Origin: Spinacia oleracea | Lineage: Eukaryota; Streptophyta; Magnoliopsida; Caryophyllales; Amaranthaceae | Length of the DNA: 64,000 nt | Assembly: GCF_020520425.1 (NCBI RefSeq) | Contig: NC_079492.1 | Coordinates: 104,505,157 to 104,569,156 of the forward strand | Direction: 5' to 3' | Shown here: piece after piece, positions 38,184-49,645 of the stretch | Numbering within the stretch: position 1 is the first letter of the stretch | Layout: every line of letters begins with the position of its first letter | Translations under genes and position numbers: made by a program | Notes under the pieces: model-generated | Database searches by the model: none | What the model was told of the DNA's origin: nothing | Seen by the model: the letters and a program-made list of their open reading frames with translations, nothing else

Positions 38184-41100
38184 CTATAGACCCAATTCCT
38201 TCTTCAATTGAGAAAGAGCAGCTTCGATGTCGTCAATACTCTCTTCAATGCTGCTTTTTCCACCATTTCCATTGTCAACATTATTTCCTCTTTTAGCACT
38301 AGAGCTTCCAAAAGAACCTTCTCTAGGTGTCTCACCATTGACATCTTCATCAGTGATGTTAAGTTCTTTCTCCAAAAATTCAACAAATTCTTCACCTATT
38401 TCCTGTGTGAGATAATGGTAGATCATGTTTTGATCATGTTTAGCTCTTTAAGCTGCTAAAATGCAACCTCCAAAATCTTAAGCTAAAATGAAAAACATGC
38501 AGGCTCACCCCTAACTCTTCCCACAAGCTCTTTGGCTTTCCTTGTGACGAGGCATTTGCTTCCCAGTTTTGAAATTCTTCCTGTAGATCTCTAAAGAAAT
38601 CACCTGCAACATCCAAAAACCAGACTTCAGCAGCAATAAAGGGGAAAAAGATGGTTTTATTGAACAATACCATGCGCCAGAAGAAACAACTCCTATCATC
38701 AAGCAAGAGAAAACATCTCCTGCTAGCTAAGGTACACATAATTATCACCGAGGCCTTGAATATGTCATAGAAGATAAAAACAATTCTACCTACTGAAATT
38801 TGGACATCCCTCAAAAATTCACCTGCAATAGCAATGGGTTCGGCATAAGAATATAATCCTATGACAATGTTAGACACAGCACAGATCATTAAAGGTTGTG
38901 GTTTTTACTTCACAAATATTGGGGCATAAAACCAACTGAATATATAGATACGGATGATGGGGTATCACTACCATAATTCTGCAAACGAGCATGCACCTCA
39001 AGGCATCAGAAATATACTTCTCTCCACAGCTTATTGCAGCTGTTTATATGTTCAGGTTTTCACTGGATATTGTACTTTGTATATGCTTTAGTCGAATACA
39101 TTTTAGAAGAAACCCCATCACACCCAATAATTACGTCCACATACACTAGATGAAAATCAATTGGCACAAATCCCGATCTTGGATGCTACAAGGGTTTAAA
39201 TGACTAGAAACTAATCTCACTAAATGGTTTTCCATCACAATAAAAGAAACAATCACCTTAGTATGCATTCTTGATCACCTAACATGAAATCAACAATAAA
39301 TCAGTTATCACAGGCTATGGAGATGTACCGAAACCATAGAATTCTTCCTCTTCTTGGGTGCTCTGACGCCTTCCAGAAGATGAATATGAAAAATCAGATT
39401 TGTAATTTCCAGCATCATATCTACCTCGAGAATCAGAGTTGATCAATGTATTATATGCATGCTTTATTCTCAAAAATTTCTCTTGAGCATTTGCCTGTAC
39501 ACAGAGAGATAAACTTAGCTCTACAGTATAAGGCCAGGTTCACAACTAGGATTCCATGCTTGAAGGAATAAAAAGCAAAAGCACAGCCTTGCAATCAACT
39601 ATGAAAACCAAAATAAATAAATAAAAAGGAGCAACTGCAGCAAACTCACATGCCTATGTATCTTAGCCATCCTTCCTTCCTACCTAACACAGCATCAATA
39701 TGCATTGGGAACTTAAGCAAGAACATAGTCTACGCCTATCAGCAGTGATTAAAGATGAAGCAAGCCTAATCTTAAATCACTGAAGTCCATAGCAAAGGGG
39801 CAATTAGAATGTTAAAAATGTAGCAGCTTGTTGATCCTAAAGTTTTGATGATGACAAAGCAAACTCCTGACAATTGGTTAAGTTATGTTGCATAATAGGT
39901 TCCGAGATCCTTAGAGGGATAATGCTAAGTTAAGGAGATCCTGAGTTGGATAAACTAAGCAACGTGGAATATAAGCAAGTAATTGATCCATGTCAGACAC
40001 TACATTGAAGAAATAATCATTATGCAAGGCGAGATCCTTAGGCGAGTTCCTAAGGCGAGATCCTCATATATTATGTGGATCCTCGGCGTTCCAGAGAAGG
40101 AACAAATTGGGAAGACTTCGAGTGAAGCTTCTAAAGGTGCAACATGAAGACTACAACATATGAGTTTATGTTTAGGATTTATGTAAGTATTTAATATTGT
40201 TTATACGTAATTTGGAACGAAAGGAACCTAAGTATTTTGGTACGTTTTAAATTGAAATATATTAACTGTAATTATAAAAGAGTTTTAAGTTGGAAAATCT
40301 TTGTTAATAAATAAAATGAATTTAATTAATAAATGTAAACATAGGATTCTGTTTTCATTCTCCTTGTTTCTCAAGCAAAAGATTTTCCATGATCCTTAAA
40401 ACTCTCCCACGTATTTCTGTTTAAACGTGCAAGTAGTGTTTTGATTTGGTCTCCCTGTTTCTCTCCAACTATGCCCATGTTACTGAGCAGTAACAGTTAG
40501 TGGGTAGTTGAGGAGAACATGGGTACCCAATCTTAGGTAAAACTCTCCTATAAAAGGAGAAGAGTTTTAGCTTTTCAAAACACAACTGATTTCTACAAAA
40601 TCTATCTTAAAGAGCTTAAACGTTTTAAAAGAATCAGTTGGCAAAATAGAGTGTTCCTTGAGTTCCTTATTATTATAAGCTTTATTACGTACTAGAGTTT
40701 TATATCAAATTGTATTTTGGGTTTAAGGGTTGAGTGATCCTTAATTGACTTAGAGTTAAGTCAAAGAGAAACAGAGCGACTTAGAGTTAAGTCAAAGAGA
40801 AAAGGAGCGACTTAGAGTTAAGTCAGAGAGAGAAAGAGGAGCACAGTAATCAAAGGGGATTGCTGTGGGAAACTCGTGTTCGAGAGGAACTCGAGTTAGA
40901 GAGTGTATTTGTAATAGAGTTATTACATTAATACAAAAGAGTAGTGAGGTTCTTCTTGATTAGGGTCAAGAAGGTTCCTCCATTTTATATCTTTCTTCGC
41001 TCATTATTCTCAGTTTCTTTATTGTTTAAATTCCGCAAGAAACTTACCCAAGTTCCCAAGAAACAATTCACCCCCCCTCTTGTCAAGTGTTCCTACTGAA

Positions 41101-42141
41101 CTATCACAGCTGAATCATGAACGAAATCATGGATGAAACGTAGAAAGATACAAAGTGATTGGCACATCTTTCTTACTGTATACAGCCATTAACTTTCTGA
41201 TACATAAAACAGAAGCTTTCAATCACAAGTATTCACTGACGACTACATGCCTTATTCCGACTCCTGAACATCACAGGAATAAACAAAAAGCTAACTGTAT
41301 TTATTCTTAAGGAGAAAAATGGTATTCAAGCATCAGTTAAAACCTCATTAATCATTAAATCCTTAATTCATTGTTGCAGGAACACTTTGTTTTAAAACAA
41401 TCCATACACTCATCACAATTCAACAGCTCCCCCCACCAATTCAACAGTATTCCAGACCATGCCTAATTCTACCACCAACATAAGTCATCAACCACATGTA
41501 TAGATGACAGTCCAACTTAAAAAGTTCGAGAGTATCCATTGTACACCCGTGCGTGTCTAGCTATAGGTACCCCAAGGCTACTTTGCTGTTCACTAGAAAA
41601 ATAACAGCCCGGATAATAAAATCCTGTTTTTAATTTTTACAGTATCACTAATTAATCATCAATTACAAACTAAAACAGGCAAATCACATCATTAAGTCAA
41701 GGATAAATAAGGCAAAATCAAAAGAAACCAACAATTTAGAAATTGGAGATAAATAACCTCTTTATTAACGTCTGGGTGATATTTGAGAGCAAGTTTTCGA
41801 TAAGCCCTTTTGATTTCACTCGGTGTAGCAGAAGATGAAATCCCCAAAACTTGATATGGGGTTTCTCTCACACTGGCTATAATTTGAACACCACCCACTT
41901 TACATCTCTGCCTCTTCCTCAAATTTCTGCAATTTCCCAGCACCATAAGATCAATTACATGGCCTCCGTAGCAGCATCTAAGTATTGGAACAGAAGTAGG
42001 AGAGAGAAATTGAGTTTGAAGGTGGAGAGTAAAAGGATAAAGGTATGTTCTTGGGAGATGATGATTATTATGATGAGAAAGAATTAGGATTTGATTAGTT
42101 GTTTTGAATTGTGATGAAGGGAGGGTGAATCCATGACGCAT
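38184..42141 (-). CDS. Chloroplast-type DnaJ (J-domain) protein, DJC73-like
   Basis: Four exons on minus: 42141-41758, 39494-39329, 38603-38509 and 38402-38184. Phases agree and total 864 bases, 287 residues. The start chosen is the first in-frame ATG; the longer frame upstream begins only with TTG. A later ATG at residue 66 is possible. Residues about 1-90 are basic, rich in S/T/H and short of acids, as in plastid transit peptides. The J-domain follows (about 94-157, [35 protein letters not shown] in part) with the HPD tripeptide at 122-124 that stimulates HSP70 ATPase. After it come [19 protein letters not shown] and a C-terminal coiled segment ending in LKKELGL, which I recall from Arabidopsis DJC73-type proteins. 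The role is as a co-chaperone of stromal HSP70, inferred from the family. Intron 1 (2.26 kb) contains a SIRE-type solo LTR. The gene is convergent with TOC75. Confidence 0.85.
39829..41106. mobile_element. Solo LTR of a Ty1/copia SIRE/Maximus-type element in the J-protein intron
   Basis: It is 1,278 bp long, starting TGTTGATCCTAAAGTTTTGATGATG and ending in CACCCCCCCTCTTG...GAACTATCA. Such ends are familiar from SIRE-type LTRs. The 5-bp duplication CAGCT flanks it (39824-39828 and 41107-41111). A TATAAAAGG box lies at 40549-40557 in the plus orientation, opposite to the host gene. No internal region is attached, so the element was reduced by LTR-LTR recombination. Confidence 0.88.
40746..40845. 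repeat. Triplicated CGACTTAGAGTTAAGTCA unit inside the solo LTR
   Basis: Three or four head-to-tail copies, about 32-33 bp each, of GACTTAGAGTTAAGTCAAAG plus GAGAAA-rich linkers lie downstream of the TATA box. Each unit contains an inverted GACTTA...TAAGTC and could form a small hairpin in the leader RNA. Confidence 0.85.
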
Positions 42142-42560
42142 TTCAAATGAGTTATTTGAGTTCAAAATCTTTCATTTAACAGAAATTTTGGCACAATGGT
42201 GAAGGTAGTTTGGTTCAATCTGGTAAGACAAGGCTACAAGGTTATGGAAGAGAAGGAGAAGTGGTGCAGGCCTGGAGGGAGTCCCAGGATTAACAATGAC
42301 CACATGTCCACATGTATTAATGTATTATGCATTTATACGGTGTCATTCTGTATCGCTATTCGACGTCCTCGTACGTTAAAAATGCCCGTAAAATCTAACG
42401 TGAAATTAAGACTTTACCCTTATAAACAGTCATCACACCTCTTTACTTTTCACCTCAAGTTTTCGCCTCATGTTTTCATTCTCAAATTTTCGGTAGCCCA
42501 CTCAAAATTTCCGGCAAGTTCACTCTAACTTTTCAGTAAGTTTCCGGCAACACAATTTGT
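42142..42560 (-). promoter_or_regulatory. Upstream region of the J-protein gene
   Basis: This is the likely 5' UTR and promoter of the minus-strand gene. The open frame at 42196-42528 on plus has no recognised domain. No TATA box can be assigned with confidence. Confidence 0.35.
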
Positions 42561-43646
42561 AGTGCCGTATTGCACCATCACTAACGCAGCCCCTGTTGAC
42601 CACCATCACCTGCCGCCCCCCGCTCCACCATCACAGCACCACCATAGCAGCCCTGCGCACCACCGCACCTCCGTCACCATCATGGACGACGACGTTCCTT
42701 CAACGTCATGGTCGTCGACCATGAAGCACGTTTCGTCGACGGAGGTTCTGATTTGTTTTTTTAGTATGGTGCCGCCTAAAGATGGCATGTCCGGGCCGCC
42801 ATCTGCGTGAGGCCCCCAAAAAAATTAATTTTGCAAGATTTGAAAAATAAAATTTCCAGCCATGTAAAAACGAATGAATAGAAAATAAAATTTTCGTTTA
42901 AAATTCGGATATTTAAAATGTATTGCAAGATTTTCTTTTTTTTGAATAATTATTGAATTTTTTATAATTAAAATAAAATAACTAATATAAATAAAAAATT
43001 TAGAATATAACAAAAAATCATTACAAAAAATAACTTTCTTAATTTACAAAATATAACAAAAAATCAGAAAATCAATAAAATATTATTTCCATAATTTTTC
43101 ATAATATTACATAAATAATATTTTTAATTAAATTAATATTTTCAAAAACTTTTTCTTAACACAAATAATTATTTTTAAAATCAATTTACGATCTAAAAAT
43201 CACCAATTTAGGGAAAAATAAAACTAGGGTTTATACTTAATATTTATAGCCGGAAATTTTACCATAATTTTAAAATATACCCAAGAACAGTAGGGCAAAA
43301 TCTCAATTAATTCCGAGTAGTTTAGGTCGAGAAATTAATTGAAAAACTATCCAAAATTGTTAAATTAATTCATTAATTAACAAAAACGCCCAATAACTCG
43401 AACTTCGGGGCCTGTTTGGCGATTCTGTTCTCATGGTTTGAACTTAAAACGCCGTTTTCAATAAGATTAGGGTCAGAAAAATCAAATTTCCAACATTTTG
43501 CGAATTTAGAACATATTCTACGATCTATCCAATAATCCATAAATATTTCGTAAATTCATGAAAACATTCAGAAAAAATTCGACAACATCACAAACATATT
43601 AACATGCCAAAAAGTACTTTAAAATACATGTTGCTCATGAAACCAC
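42561..43646 (-). other. Internal remnant of a truncated copia-like element
   Basis: A short GC-rich block (42590-42810, CACC and CAGC-rich) is followed by AT-rich DNA up to the primer-site-like CATGAAACCAC just left of the LTR at 43647. This is the same layout as the leader and GC island of the elements at 25.7-29.9 kb and 52.1-62.5 kb. The left border is uncertain, and no gene is seen. Confidence 0.45.
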
Positions 43647-44664
43647 TGTAGGAGAATACAGTTAAATACATATTAACGCAGCAGAATAATCCCCAAAGCC
43701 ATGAACCATGTATAAAGTACAGATTAAGCAGACTTTCATTTGTAGCGTGTTTTCCCTAGTTCAACAAATCAGGAACACGAACAAGAACCCCAAATGTCGT
43801 TCCTCTACTTGGTTCACCGACACGTTCAGATCCGTCTTGAGATTCATAGCTTAGACGTCACTCAAAATATTTTTAGCTTTTAGGGAAGAACAGTTTGAAC
43901 GGAGGCAAAAAGAGAATAGGGTTTCTCTTTTAGGTTAAAACTGATGTACATAAATTAGTTGTGTGTGTATGTAAAAACATAAGGAGAGGTGAGGTGTTAT
44001 AGCCCTAAAGGTTATAACATGACCGGTCAAGGCACAAGGCCTCAACCGGCCAGCTTCACGCACAAAGCCCACGAAGCAGCGCGCACAAGGCAACGCAGCC
44101 ATGGGCCTTGGGCCTCGCTGTTGCTTGCCGCCAGTGGTGTTGTCCGCGCGCGCCCAGCCGCAGCCTTGTGGGCCTTGCTCTCGCGCTGGCGAGCTGTTGG
44201 CTCGTTGGGGCTTGCGCGCTTGGCTCGATGGGCCAGCAGTCTTGCCTTGCTCGCATCCGCGATCAATGCCTTACGGCTATAGTTTATCGTATAGTACTTG
44301 ACGAATCACCATCGTAAGATACGATTATTCGTTTCCCTTAGCTTACGAATATTCGCGATACGATATATGATTCCGATCCAACGTCATATCGTATATTTAT
44401 GTTTTTTTCCGAACTAATTCCCGAAAAGCTATTAAATGAATTTCCGATTCATTTAATCCGATGATCTGTTACATGCCAATGTGTGACCTTATAGGTTCAG
44501 TCAAGAGTAAGTTGTGAGCCTAATGTAGATTAGAACCCACTGATCCAAAGCATTGCTCCAGCTAGCTGTTCCGATCACTTGATCTCACTAAATTAATTGT
44601 TTGAAATTAATCTGAACCTTGGTATTAGACTAATTCACCTTGGGTGAATGACATATTTCCTTCA
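43647..44664 (-). mobile_element. LTR of a copia-like element related to the 52-62 kb family (truncated copy)
   Basis: On minus it starts TGAAGGAAATATG, runs through GGTTCAG and AGTCTAAT-type sequence resembling 52098-52170, contains a GC-rich block, and ends in CTCCTACA. It is followed by an iMet-like primer site (GTGGTTTCATGAGC). It is 1,018 bp, shorter than the 1.4-kb relatives, and lacks most CGGAAATATT repeats. The second LTR is missing from the window side examined. Confidence 0.65.
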
Positions 44665-46316
44665 TTGACTCCGATCATTTATCAATGTTTCTTATTTCCT
44701 AAGAAATAATAAATATTTTCAAAGTTACTTCAAAAATAAATACTTCAAAATTTCTGTTTTCCAAAAAACGAGAGCAAACCTTTAAAACCAAAAGATTTTC
44801 GTTTCAAAAAAACAAAAGTTAAAACTAATAAAAAAATTCCTTTCCAAAATACGGGAGCCAAAAGTTTTCCGCCTTCTTTTTCAAAAGGCGAGAGCCCCAA
44901 AAATTTATGTTTTCATAAAAATGATAGCCAAAATTTCCTCATTCTTTTTCAAAAGGCGAGAGCCAAAAATTTCCATTTTCCAAAAAACGAAAGCCAAAAG
45001 TGTTCCGCCTTTGGTTTCAAAAGGCGAGAGCCGAGTTTTCCGCCTTCTTTCCGAAAAGGCGAGAGCCGAATTTTTCCGCTTTCTTCCTCAAAAAGAAGGA
45101 CCGCCGAATTCTCAATCTATCTAAGCCTGAAAATAAACCAATTGAATGGTATGCTGTAAGATGTTGGTCTCGTGTCAAGAATAGCTAGCCAATTACCTTG
45201 TAGGTCACCTTACTATGTGTTTGTGTGATTGATGTGACTTGTTATCGTATGATTCTGGCTTGAGATTCATTAGTAGTTTAGTTGTAACTCACACATGCCG
45301 CGTATGACAGAGGCCATTCTCTTAGGAAGCCTTCAGACGAATTTAGAAACATCAGTTCCTGCCTTTCATACCCATGTTGTAGCCTTGTCCGTTTATTCTT
45401 TTAACTCCACAAAATTGAGCCCTACTAGCCCGTTGGTTACTTGTCCCGAGTCTAGCTTGGGGGAGCTTCGGTGTTCGTAATGGTTTCATTGATGTTGATT
45501 GATTGGCACACTAAGCCAATAGTTCGTGGTTCGAGGCTATGGTTGGATATGTGGTCTGGAGATGGTGCATATTATTGTTGGTACCCAAGCTTGTAACAGT
45601 TAGCATTAGATTTATTTATATAATTTCGTTTTCATTATTTTGTTTCATTTCAAAAAAAAGAAAAAAAAAAAAAAAAGAGAAAATCAAAGAAAAATCAAAA
45701 AAATATATGTTTTTCGTTTTTGTATATAGTTTGAAGGCAGGGAAAGGGGATTGAAGAAAGATCATTTGACATTATATTATGTTCTTCCCCTTGGTTATAA
45801 TATAGTTGATTGTTCAGATTTCATGGTTCGATGGAGTTGGATTTTCGGCATTATCACGCTGACGCATATAGTTCACCTTTGCTCCCCAAGTTGGACCTTA
45901 CTCTCACTTTTTCCCAAATTATATCCTACCCTTCTTTTTTACCTAGCCCCATTACAAGCTTATTATAAATACCTCTTGATCGGCATGTTTGTTTTGTGAT
46001 TGAGCGAAAATTGTTTCTTGCTATTGTCATCTTACCCCATGTTGCATCATATATTTATATTCTACAAGGTATGCGGCGACGACTAGCTTGATTGAGAACA
46101 GTTTGTGGCTAAGCTTGGTTGTTTCAATTGTGGATCATGATGCTTCGTGGTTCTATTTGTATCCGAGCTAAATTTCTGTCTCAATAACTTTGTTTGATTG
46201 TTTGCCCGAGAGTTGAGTAGGTTTGTTCAGGTTCATTGAAAGTAATGTGTGTCTCATTTCTCTGTCTTCGGTCTAGTGTTGCTTGGGGACAAGCAACAGT
46301 CTCGCTTGGGGGAATT
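44665..46316 (+). mobile_element. 3' untranslated end of an upstream Athila-like element
   Basis: The segment ends in the purine-rich tract CTTGGGGGAATT (about 46305-46316) exactly at the start of the LTR, and has the A-rich AAAAAGAAAAA block (45651-45700). Both are familiar 3' features of Athila/Tat elements. No intact frame remains. It contains a degenerate tandem repeat at 44760-45110. Confidence 0.6.
44760..45110. repeat. Degenerate repeat with CAAAAGGCGAGAGCC core
   Basis: About nine imperfect units of 32-37 bp contain TTCCGCC, TTTTTCAAAAGGCGAGAGCC or related AAACGAGAGCC words. CGCCTT and AAGGCG within a unit can pair into a hairpin. It lies in the 3' non-coding region of the Athila-like remnant. 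Confidence 0.75.
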
Positions 46317-46628
46317 TGATGAATCATATTTATATAGGGTATTTTAGGCTCATTTAGGTGGCATTTCTAGGCATTTATCTCATACTAGTTGCATTTAAAG
46401 TCATAATTGCATAAGTCGTCGTTATTGTACTCTATTACGCTCCATTTGTGTTTTCTTTGATATTTCAGGTGATTTTACAATCATTTGGATGTTTTCGGAG
46501 ATTTGGAGGTGGGTCGAATGATCACCGGATGGTTTGAATCGGACACGAAGTGTTTGATCGGAGAATGGAGCTTTCCGGGGATGATTATGTCAGTCCGGAT
46601 GATTAGCTCGATGTATCGCTTGTTCATA

Positions 46629-47010
46629 GGTTCGCAAGATCTCTCATTGGCTCGCAAGATCCCTCGTTGGCTCACAAGATCCCTCGTTGGCTCGCTACAT
46701 CTCTCGTCGTGCCTCGCCGCTTTATGGCAGCCTTCTATGCTTCTCACTAGGCCAGCGAGGGATGGCTCGCTAGCTCCCTCGTTGCCTCGCCCTTTCTTTG
46801 TCATGCTATACACTTCACCAGGCCAGCGAGGGATGGTGCGCGAGATCCCTCGCTGCCTCGTTGCTTCGTTGCTCTGCCTTGCAGCACTTCACTTGGCCAG
46901 CGAGGGATGGCTCGCTAGCTCTCTCGCTGCCTCGCCTCGCCTTGCTTGCACTGCTACACTTGGTTGGGCCAGCGAGGGATGGTGCGCGAGATCCCTCGCT
47001 GCCCATGCCA
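46629..47010. repeat. Hairpin-rich short repeats in the Athila-like LTR U3
   Basis: First come about four copies of a 20-bp GGCTCGCAAGATCCCTCGTT unit (46629-46705). Then CCAGCGAGGGATGG occurs at 46752, 46823, 46897 and 46969, spaced 71-74 bp. Each copy is followed by its partial complement CCCTCGCTG or CCCTCGTTG. Two variants (CTCGCTAGCT and TGCGCGAGAT) alternate. Confidence 0.9.
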
Positions 47011-47155
47011 CGCCAATTCTTGCGTGCGTGCTCTTGGATGGCCCGGTCGTGCTCGGATTTCATTGCCACGTCATCGTCCATCGACCAATCATTGACGACT
47101 TTTATTTTTTATTTTGTAATTTATTTATTTATTTTATTTTAGAAAATAGGGAGCA

Positions 47156-47163
47156 TATAAATA
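47156..47163 (+). promoter_or_regulatory. TATA box of the Athila-like LTR
   Basis: TATAAATA lies about 840 bp before the LTR end. By family knowledge transcription would begin about 30 bp downstream. Confidence 0.6.
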
Positions 47164-48004
47164 CTCAAGAGAATTATTTTATCTCTCTCATGTTATATTT
47201 TCCTTAGAATTCTTTTAAATGCTTATTACTACTTTTCTCTCTTCCGTTGTTGAATGCTATTTTTCTGATTTCTTTCATTCATCAATCTAAGGTAATTTCA
47301 TAATTTCTCTTGCTTTAATTCATTCTTATTATTTCCGTTCCTTAGATTAATTTGTCCTTTGATTATGAAATTCATTATTATTATTTATTTCATGTTTGTT
47401 AATTTAGTCATGAGCGAGTAGTCGTATTCTAGGGCTAAGTAAGGAAGCCATGTTTATACCATGATTACTAAGGTTTGTTAATTTATAAATTATTGCTTGA
47501 GTATTGCAATTGATTTTTTTTAATTGTTGATTCATGTTATTGGCCATTTTCATGGATTAAATATCTAGCTAATAGGAATTAGAATCGAAAGATCGTATTT
47601 TTAGAGGCTTAGTGCAATTGGCAATTCTGATTATGTTAGTGATCGTACTGCATATGTTGGATTGAAAGTGTTAAGACCCGACCGTAGGATCAACATGTAC
47701 TTCAATTACTCGGCTTAGTTTATTCATTGTCGATTTAATTTGTGTTCTTGGATTGGTATAAGCATGGTAAACCGAACAGACGCCCTAGACCTTTAATTCA
47801 ACGATAAATTCTCATTTACATTATTGCTTTAGCTTTATTAGTTAATAATATTCAAAATCAACTTTCATTTACTGAAATAGTTTATTTAATTGGGCAAAAA
47901 CTAATAGAACTTGTCTCCCTGTGGGATCGACCCGTATTTGCTAAGTATCTGCTAACAACAGACACCGTGCACTTGCGGTATCACTTTTTAATTCATCAAG
48001 TTTT

Positions 48005-48022
48005 TGGCGCCGTTGCCGGGAA
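48005..48022 (+). other. Primer-binding site of the Athila-like element
   Basis: TGGCGCCGTTGCCGGGAA is the common plant PBS complementary to a tRNA 3' end (tRNA-Asp in Athila by family knowledge). It marks the start of the internal region. Confidence 0.75.
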
Positions 48023-48136
48023 GACGGCTAGATTCTATTAGTTTTAGTTTGATTATTTGAACTGTTTCCATTGTCTCAATGGAACTCTCAGTTCCAATTG
48101 AGGCAAATCTCACTGCGTTTTCTTTCGTTGTTGTTT

Positions 48137-49645
48137 ATGCCCAGGTCTGCTAGAACGGGTACCTTGGTTCCTCCCGATCCCGATCTTGGAAAGACCCTTC
48201 GTCAACTAAAAAAGCAACAGAAGAAGAAGAAGAAGCAATCATGGTCCCAAGACTCACAGACTCCACCGAGTCACACGATGTCTAAATCCCTGAAATCATA
48301 TGGGGTGCCTTCCTCGAATAGTGTTCCGACTGGGCTCACAATGCCAACCATTGATGCAGTCAACTTTGAGATCAAGCCCGCTCTAATCTCCATGGTCTCA
48401 CAAAATCAATATGGTGGCTATCCATCCGAGGAACCCACCAACCATTTGCAGAGGTTCAACCAACTGTGTGGTACTGTCAAGCATCAAGGGGTAACTCAAG
48501 ACCAATTGAAAGTTATGTTGTTTGGCTTTAGCCTTCGTGATAAGGCTCAAACGTGGTTGAATGATGTCAAGGAGACAGAGTGGAGTGCTATTTCACAAGC
48601 TTTTCTAGAAGAATTCTTTCCACCCACCAAGACTGCTGAAATAAGGCATAAGCTGACTACATTCACTCAAGAACTTGGTGAATCACTTCGAGAAGCCTGG
48701 GATAGATTCAAGGCTTTGCAGCGGTCGTGTCCGCATCACAACATTGAAAAATGGTTCTTGGTTCAGATTTTCTACCATGTTTTGCAAGATGAAACAAAGA
48801 ACACGGTTGATTTTGCTGCTGGAGGTGTTTTTCTTGACAAAGAAGTGGATGCAGGTTATGATTTTCTTGCCAAATTAGTTGCCAACCATTACAGCACCAC
48901 CAGAACCACATCTAAGAAGGGCAAAATGGATGTCGATGCTTATGCTCTATTGTCCTCACAAGTGGCATCCTTCAACCTGAAGATATATTCTTTGAAGGCT
49001 CCTCAGTCTGGTACTCCCCCAGTGAGTATCAATTCTATGTCCAGTGTAGCTCCAGTGACAACTTCTTACTGCGAAGTATGTGGAATTCAAGGTCACTTTG
49101 GTCATGAGTGCTCTTATAGTTCGCAGGATACCACACAAATGGAGCAAGTGAATGCTTTTCAAAAGAGGCAGCCTAATGGCCCATATTCCAATTCATATAA
49201 TCCGGGTTGGAGGAATCATCCAAATTTCTCATATGGGGGCAACAATGTTCAGAATCCTCAACCCCATCAACAATGGTCACAACCACAGTTCCATCCACCT
49301 CAATCACATGTTGTTAGGCCTCCATTTCAACAAGGAGCCTCACATAATGCTCCCCCGGGGTTTATTAGGCCCCCGCATCAAGGATATCAACAACCCCCTC
49401 AGAGCAGGGCTACTCCAGAGCCTAACATGGGTGATCTGTATAAGCTCATTGCAAATATACAAAAGGCCGCAGAGATAGCTCAAAAGAATCATGATGAGAG
49501 CATCAAAGAGTTGAAGAATCAGAATAGAATGTTGGAGAATCAAGTTGCTCAACTTGCTGACACTCTATCTCAAAGGCAACCGGGTACACTACCAGGGCAA
49601 CCTACTCCGTCCCAAAATAGAGAGTTCCAATGCTATCACTCTTAG
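48137..49645 (+). CDS. Athila-type gag protein
   Basis: The open frame begins upstream only with TTG, so the first ATG at 48137 (MPRSARTG) is taken as start, giving 502 residues. It contains a retrotransposon gag domain (about 75-260), with GYPSEEPTNHLQRF and WLNDVKETEW. One complete CCHC knuckle (CEVCGIQGHFGHEC, about residue 319) and the YNPGWRNHPNFSYGGNN stretch typical of Athila-branch gag follow, then a Pro/Gln-rich region and a coiled C-terminus (IKELKNQNRMLENQVAQL). Gag packages element RNA in virus-like particles. In relatives the frame continues into protease; here an indel near 49610 ends it at 49645 and protease lies in another frame. Confidence 0.88.
   Translation: MPRSARTGTLVPPDPDLGKTLRQLKKQQKKKKKQSWSQDSQTPPSHTMSKSLKSYGVPSSNSVPTGLTMPTIDAVNFEIKPALISMVSQNQYGGYPSEEPTNHLQRFNQLCGTVKHQGVTQDQLKVMLFGFSLRDKAQTWLNDVKETEWSAISQAFLEEFFPPTKTAEIRHKLTTFTQELGESLREAWDRFKALQRSCPHHNIEKWFLVQIFYHVLQDETKNTVDFAAGGVFLDKEVDAGYDFLAKLVANHYSTTRTTSKKGKMDVDAYALLSSQVASFNLKIYSLKAPQSGTPPVSINSMSSVAPVTTSYCEVCGIQGHFGHECSYSSQDTTQMEQVNAFQKRQPNGPYSNSYNPGWRNHPNFSYGGNNVQNPQPHQQWSQPQFHPPQSHVVRPPFQQGASHNAPPGFIRPPHQGYQQPPQSRATPEPNMGDLYKLIANIQKAAEIAQKNHDESIKELKNQNRMLENQVAQLADTLSQRQPGTLPGQPTPSQNREFQCYHS

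Larger units (their letters stand above)
46317..47998 (+). repeat. Athila-like LTR (1,682 bp)
   Basis: It starts TGATGAAT and ends ATTCATCA, an 8-bp inverted terminus. It is preceded by a purine-rich tract and followed within six bases by the primer site TGGCGCCGTTGCCGGG. A TATAAATA box is at 47156-47163. It contains two kinds of short repeats (46629-47010). As the right neighbour is gag, it serves as the 5' LTR of the element that continues beyond the window. The left neighbour is also internal-type sequence. Confidence 0.85.

Noticed and set aside
42142..42165. Longer N-terminus for the J-protein
   Set aside because: The extension begins with TTG, not ATG, so the ATG at 42141 was taken.
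42196..42528. 110-codon frame upstream of the J-protein gene
   Set aside because: No domain or splice partners; overlaps the likely 5' UTR/promoter.
43989..44317. Ala/Arg-rich frames
   Set aside because: GC-rich block of an LTR, no start context or domain.
46485..47207. 240-codon frame in the Athila LTR
   Set aside because: Encodes repetitive words from hairpin repeats; lies in U3 upstream of the TATA box.
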